Assembly: GCF_042675745.1 (NCBI RefSeq)
Contig: NZ_JBHTJM010000012.1
Location: 1 to 5,164, forward strand
Length of the DNA: 5,164 nt
Source: Pseudofulvibacter geojedonensis
Lineage (GTDB): Bacteria > Bacteroidota > Bacteroidia > Flavobacteriales > Flavobacteriaceae
Reading direction: 5' to 3'
Shown here: positions 1-5,164 of the stretch, in pieces
How positions within the stretch are numbered: the first letter of the stretch is position 1
Layout: each line of letters begins with the position of its first letter
The notes under the pieces: model-generated
Seen by the model: the letters and a program-made list of their open reading frames with translations, nothing else
Databases searched by the model: none
Told to the model about the DNA's origin: nothing
Translations under genes and position numbers: made by a program

Positions 1-99
1 GGCGACCTACTCTTCCACAATAGTAGTACCATCGGCGCTAATGGGCTTAACTTCTCTGTTCGGAAAGGTAAGAGGTGAGCCCCATTGCTATAACCACCT
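1..99 (-). rRNA. rrf: 5S ribosomal RNA, 3' end cut by the window edge
   Basis: This is the 5S rRNA of the large subunit's central protuberance. Read on the minus strand it begins near GGTGGTTATAGC (98-87), continues through GGGGCTCACC, and carries the conserved loop-B/helix-III segment CCGAACAGAGAAGTTAAGCCC (about 43-63). It ends at the window edge in GAGTAGGTCGCC. A complete bacterial 5S of this type is about 108-110 nt, so roughly 10 nt, including the 3' half of the terminal helix that pairs with the 5' GGUGG, lie beyond base 1. The 5' end is estimated at 98-101 from the expected helix I. It is the last gene of the operon, about 131 nt after 23S. The visible part looks intact. Confidence 0.95.
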
Positions 100-109
100 T
101 AAGTTGTTT

Positions 110-129
110 GTTATGATTTGATACATAAC
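110..129 (-). other. Small hairpin just upstream of 5S
   Basis: GTTATG (110-115) and CATAAC (124-129) are perfect inverted copies enclosing an 8-nt loop, giving a weak 6-bp stem about 10 nt before the estimated 5S start. A role in RNase E-like or other 5S 5'-end maturation is only inference. The short AT-rich stem could be chance. Confidence 0.35.
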
Positions 130-130
130 A

Positions 131-144
131 GTAGCTTAAGCTAC
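131..144 (-). repeat. 14-nt perfect palindrome GTAGCTTAAGCTAC in the 23S-5S spacer
   Basis: The 14 bases are their own reverse complement. In RNA this gives GUAGC/GCUAC closed by a UUAA tetraloop, a 5-bp stem. It lies between the outer 23S processing arm and the pre-5S hairpin. A palindromic protein site is also possible, but inside an rRNA operon an RNA hairpin is the simpler reading. Confidence 0.5.
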
Positions 145-151
145 AAATAAG

Positions 152-199
152 TTAACATATTGAGATATAAGAATTTGAGTAATCAAGAATTAAAAAGAG
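152..199 (-). other. 23S processing stem, 3' arms
   Basis: Two segments downstream of 23S are complementary to two segments upstream of it in the same order. The inner arm AATTAAAAAGAG (188-199) pairs with 3045-3058 (CTCTTTTT, a 2-nt bulge, AATT). The outer arm 152-171 pairs with 3124-3142: an 11-bp perfect core (155-165 with 3129-3139) extended by one G-U and two A-U pairs on one side, and by five pairs across a one-base bulge on the other. Paired flanks around 23S are the normal substrate for RNase III in bacterial pre-rRNA. The pairing is read from sequence; cleavage is inferred. Confidence 0.75.
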
Positions 200-204
200 T
201 TTGC

Positions 205-225
205 GTCCCCTCATAAAGAGGGGAC
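205..225 (-). other. GC-rich hairpin directly after 23S 3' end
   Basis: Arms 205-212 and 218-225 form a perfect 8-bp stem, GTCCCCTC/GAGGGGAC in the transcript, with a 5-nt AU-rich loop. It begins about 5 nt after the estimated 23S 3' end. In an otherwise AT-rich spacer its GC content stands out. A T5 run (196-192 in transcript direction) follows after 8 nt, which is too far for a standard terminator and is part of the 23S processing stem. It is probably a structure in the 23S trailer that protects or guides 3' trimming; a partial attenuator between 23S and 5S is a weaker alternative. Confidence 0.7.
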
Positions 226-230
226 TGTAC

Positions 231-3034
<2,804 letters not shown>

Positions 3035-3044
3035 GTACTTTTTG

Positions 3045-3142
3045 CTCTTTTTATAATTAGAATAATCTAACTATATGATTCTTAATTTAATCACTAGTTA
3101 TATAATAACTAGCGCTCGTGTTTCTTAATCTCAATATGTCAA
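3045..3142 (-). other. 23S processing stem, 5' arms
   Basis: These are the partner arms of 152-199: inner 3045-3058 and outer 3124-3142. Between them (3059-3123) is about 65 nt of AT-rich sequence containing the hairpin at 3094-3112, against only 16 nt (172-187) on the other side, so the stem is strongly asymmetric. The outer end overlaps a boxA-like motif at 3137-3147. Confidence 0.75.
3094..3112 (-). other. Hairpin in the tRNA-Ala-23S spacer
   Basis: CTAGTTAT (3094-3101) and ATAACTAG (3105-3112) are perfect 8-nt inverted repeats separated by 3 nt. The RNA would form about 8 bp, or 7 bp with a larger loop. It sits in the long side of the asymmetric internal loop of the 23S processing stem, so it could fold independently. 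Function unknown. Confidence 0.6.
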
Positions 3143-3147
3143 TGAAC
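3137..3147 (-). promoter_or_regulatory. boxA-like antitermination motif
   Basis: The minus strand reads GTTCATTGACA. Against the E. coli rRNA boxA core GCTCTTTAACA it matches at 8 of 11 positions. boxA in rRNA leaders and spacers is bound by NusB-NusE(S10) and makes the polymerase resistant to termination. Its place, about 100 nt before 23S and after the tRNAs, is the usual one for a spacer boxA. It overlaps the outer end of the 23S processing stem. The call rests on similarity alone. Confidence 0.4.
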
Positions 3148-3247
3148 GGTTTTCCTTCTAACAGAACCTCCTTTGTCGTGTAAAATGACTGATTGAAACT
3201 TGTATCCTATGTCTTTTACATCTTTTAAAGAAATCCCTCAGGAATTG

Positions 3248-3407
<160 letters not shown>

Positions 3408-3481
3408 TAGTCTCAGGCAGACTCGAACTGCCGACCTCTACATTATCAGTGTAGCGCTCTAACCAGCTGAGCTATGAGACT
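3408..3481 (-). tRNA. tRNA-Ile(GAU)
   Basis: This 74-nt tRNA folds fully. The acceptor AGUCUCA pairs with UGAGACU (seven Watson-Crick pairs, with A1-U72 at the top) and the discriminator is A73. The D arm is GCUC/GAGC, the anticodon stem CUACA/UGUAG with loop CUGAUAA, and the T arm GGCAG/CUGCC with loop UUCGAGU. The anticodon GAU is at 3447-3445 and reads AUC and AUU. CCA is not encoded (CTA follows A73). It is first of the two spacer tRNAs, 89 nt after 16S. Confidence 0.98.
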
Positions 3482-3570
3482 CTACTATTCTTTCGTTCTT
3501 TTTTTTAATTAACAGCTAAAGTAAACACATTATGTGCTCGTTAAACACTCTTTTATCTAAGATTTTCTCT
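3482..3570 (-). other. Internal spacer between 16S and tRNA-Ile
   Basis: This 89-nt AT-rich spacer holds the 3' arm of the 16S processing stem (3517-3536) and a run of eight A in the transcript (plus-strand T8 at 3499-3506). No gene is visible. Confidence 0.8.
3517..3536 (-). other. 16S processing stem, 3' arm
   Basis: TAAAGTAAAC on the plus strand (3517-3526) is the exact reverse complement of 5155-5164 upstream of 16S. Beyond a single bulged base (3527) pairing resumes: 3528-3531 with 5151-5154, then 3533-3534 with 5148-5149 and a further G-C pair, with single mismatches. This is about 17 bp in all, bringing the two ends of pre-16S together as expected for RNase III processing. The stem probably continues beyond the window on the leader side. 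Confidence 0.75.
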
Positions 3571-5096
<1,526 letters not shown>

Positions 5097-5164
5097 TAAA
5101 TTTTAAATATTATTTAACCTTCAAACAATAAAAGAAATTAACTTACTCAAAATGGTTTACTTTA
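5097..5164 (-). other. 16S leader, partial
   Basis: This 68-nt very AT-rich sequence immediately precedes 16S. Its outer end (5146-5164) is the 5' arm of the 16S processing stem, matching 3517-3536. Because that arm must be transcribed, the operon promoter and any leader boxA should lie beyond base 5164 and are not visible here. Confidence 0.75.
5146..5164 (-). other. 16S processing stem, 5' arm (runs to window edge)
   Basis: The transcript reads TAAAGTAAACCATTTTGAG. The first ten bases pair perfectly with 3517-3526, and most of the rest pairs with 3528-3536 across one bulge and two mismatches. Pairing is still perfect at the last base of the window, so the stem may be longer than visible. 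Confidence 0.75.

Larger units (their letters stand above)
100..230 (-). other. 23S-5S internal transcribed spacer
   Basis: This AT-rich spacer of about 131 nt between 23S and 5S holds no gene. In transcript order it carries a GC-rich hairpin (225-205), the 3' arms of the 23S processing stem (199-188 and 171-152), a 14-nt palindrome (144-131) and a small hairpin (129-110) just before 5S. Each is listed separately. I see no tRNA gene in it. Confidence 0.85.
3035..3247 (-). other. Internal spacer between tRNA-Ala and 23S
   Basis: This 213-nt gene-free spacer is AT-rich. In transcript order it contains a stretch with no structure I recognise (3247-3175), an AAAGGAGGT sequence (3174-3166) complementary to the 16S tail, the boxA-like motif (3147-3137), the outer 23S processing arm, a hairpin (3112-3094) and the inner 23S processing arm. 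There is no start codon at usable distance after the Shine-Dalgarno-like AAAGGAGG, so I do not call a small gene there. Confidence 0.85.

Noticed and set aside
192..225. Intrinsic terminator after 23S
   Set aside because: The hairpin is strong but the T run begins 8 nt after it and is only five long. It also belongs to the 23S processing stem, and 5S follows in the same direction.
3165..3174. Ribosome binding site of a small gene in the spacer (AAAGGAGG)
   Set aside because: No ATG, GTG or TTG starts an open frame at normal spacing after it.
5122..5150. Bacteroidota-type promoter candidate: TTG, 17 nt, TATTGTTTG
   Set aside because: The -7 box needs TA, two bases, then TTTG, and here there are three bases. 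The candidate also overlaps and lies downstream of the 16S processing arm, which must already be transcribed.

Overview
The window is one ribosomal RNA operon, read entirely from the minus strand. In transcript order (right to left) it holds a short leader (5164-5097), 16S rRNA (5096-3571), tRNA-Ile(GAU) (3481-3408), tRNA-Ala(UGC) (3321-3248), 23S rRNA (3034-231) and 5S rRNA (about 99-1). The 5S gene is cut at its 3' end by the window edge. I find no protein-coding gene; every open frame of notable size lies on or antisense to rRNA.

The 16S sequence points to the Bacteroidota, most likely family Flavobacteriaceae. It has the flavobacterial form of the V3 helix and of the region after the 530 loop, and its 3' end reads CACCTCCTTTCT. 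Very AT-rich spacers and tRNA genes without an encoded CCA agree with this. I do not name a genus, because that needs a database comparison.

The non-gene parts are the 16S leader, three stretches of the 16S-23S internal spacer (89, 86 and 213 nt) and the 23S-5S spacer (about 131 nt). They are not empty. The sequences flanking 16S are complementary to each other, as are those flanking 23S, which is what is expected of the long stems from which the mature rRNAs are cut. The spacers also hold a boxA-like antitermination motif, three to four small hairpins and a short tandem repeat between the two tRNAs.

The operon works as a unit: one transcript folds into processing stems, the tRNAs are released by standard tRNA processing, and the three rRNAs enter the 30S and 50S subunits. 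The 23S gene shows paired (compensatory) changes relative to E. coli at 2057/2611 and in helix 89, which argues that it is functional. I see no evidence of an undescribed system. The most interesting leads are an internal-spacer 9-mer perfectly complementary to the 16S anti-Shine-Dalgarno tail, and the A2057-U2611 pair in the macrolide site.
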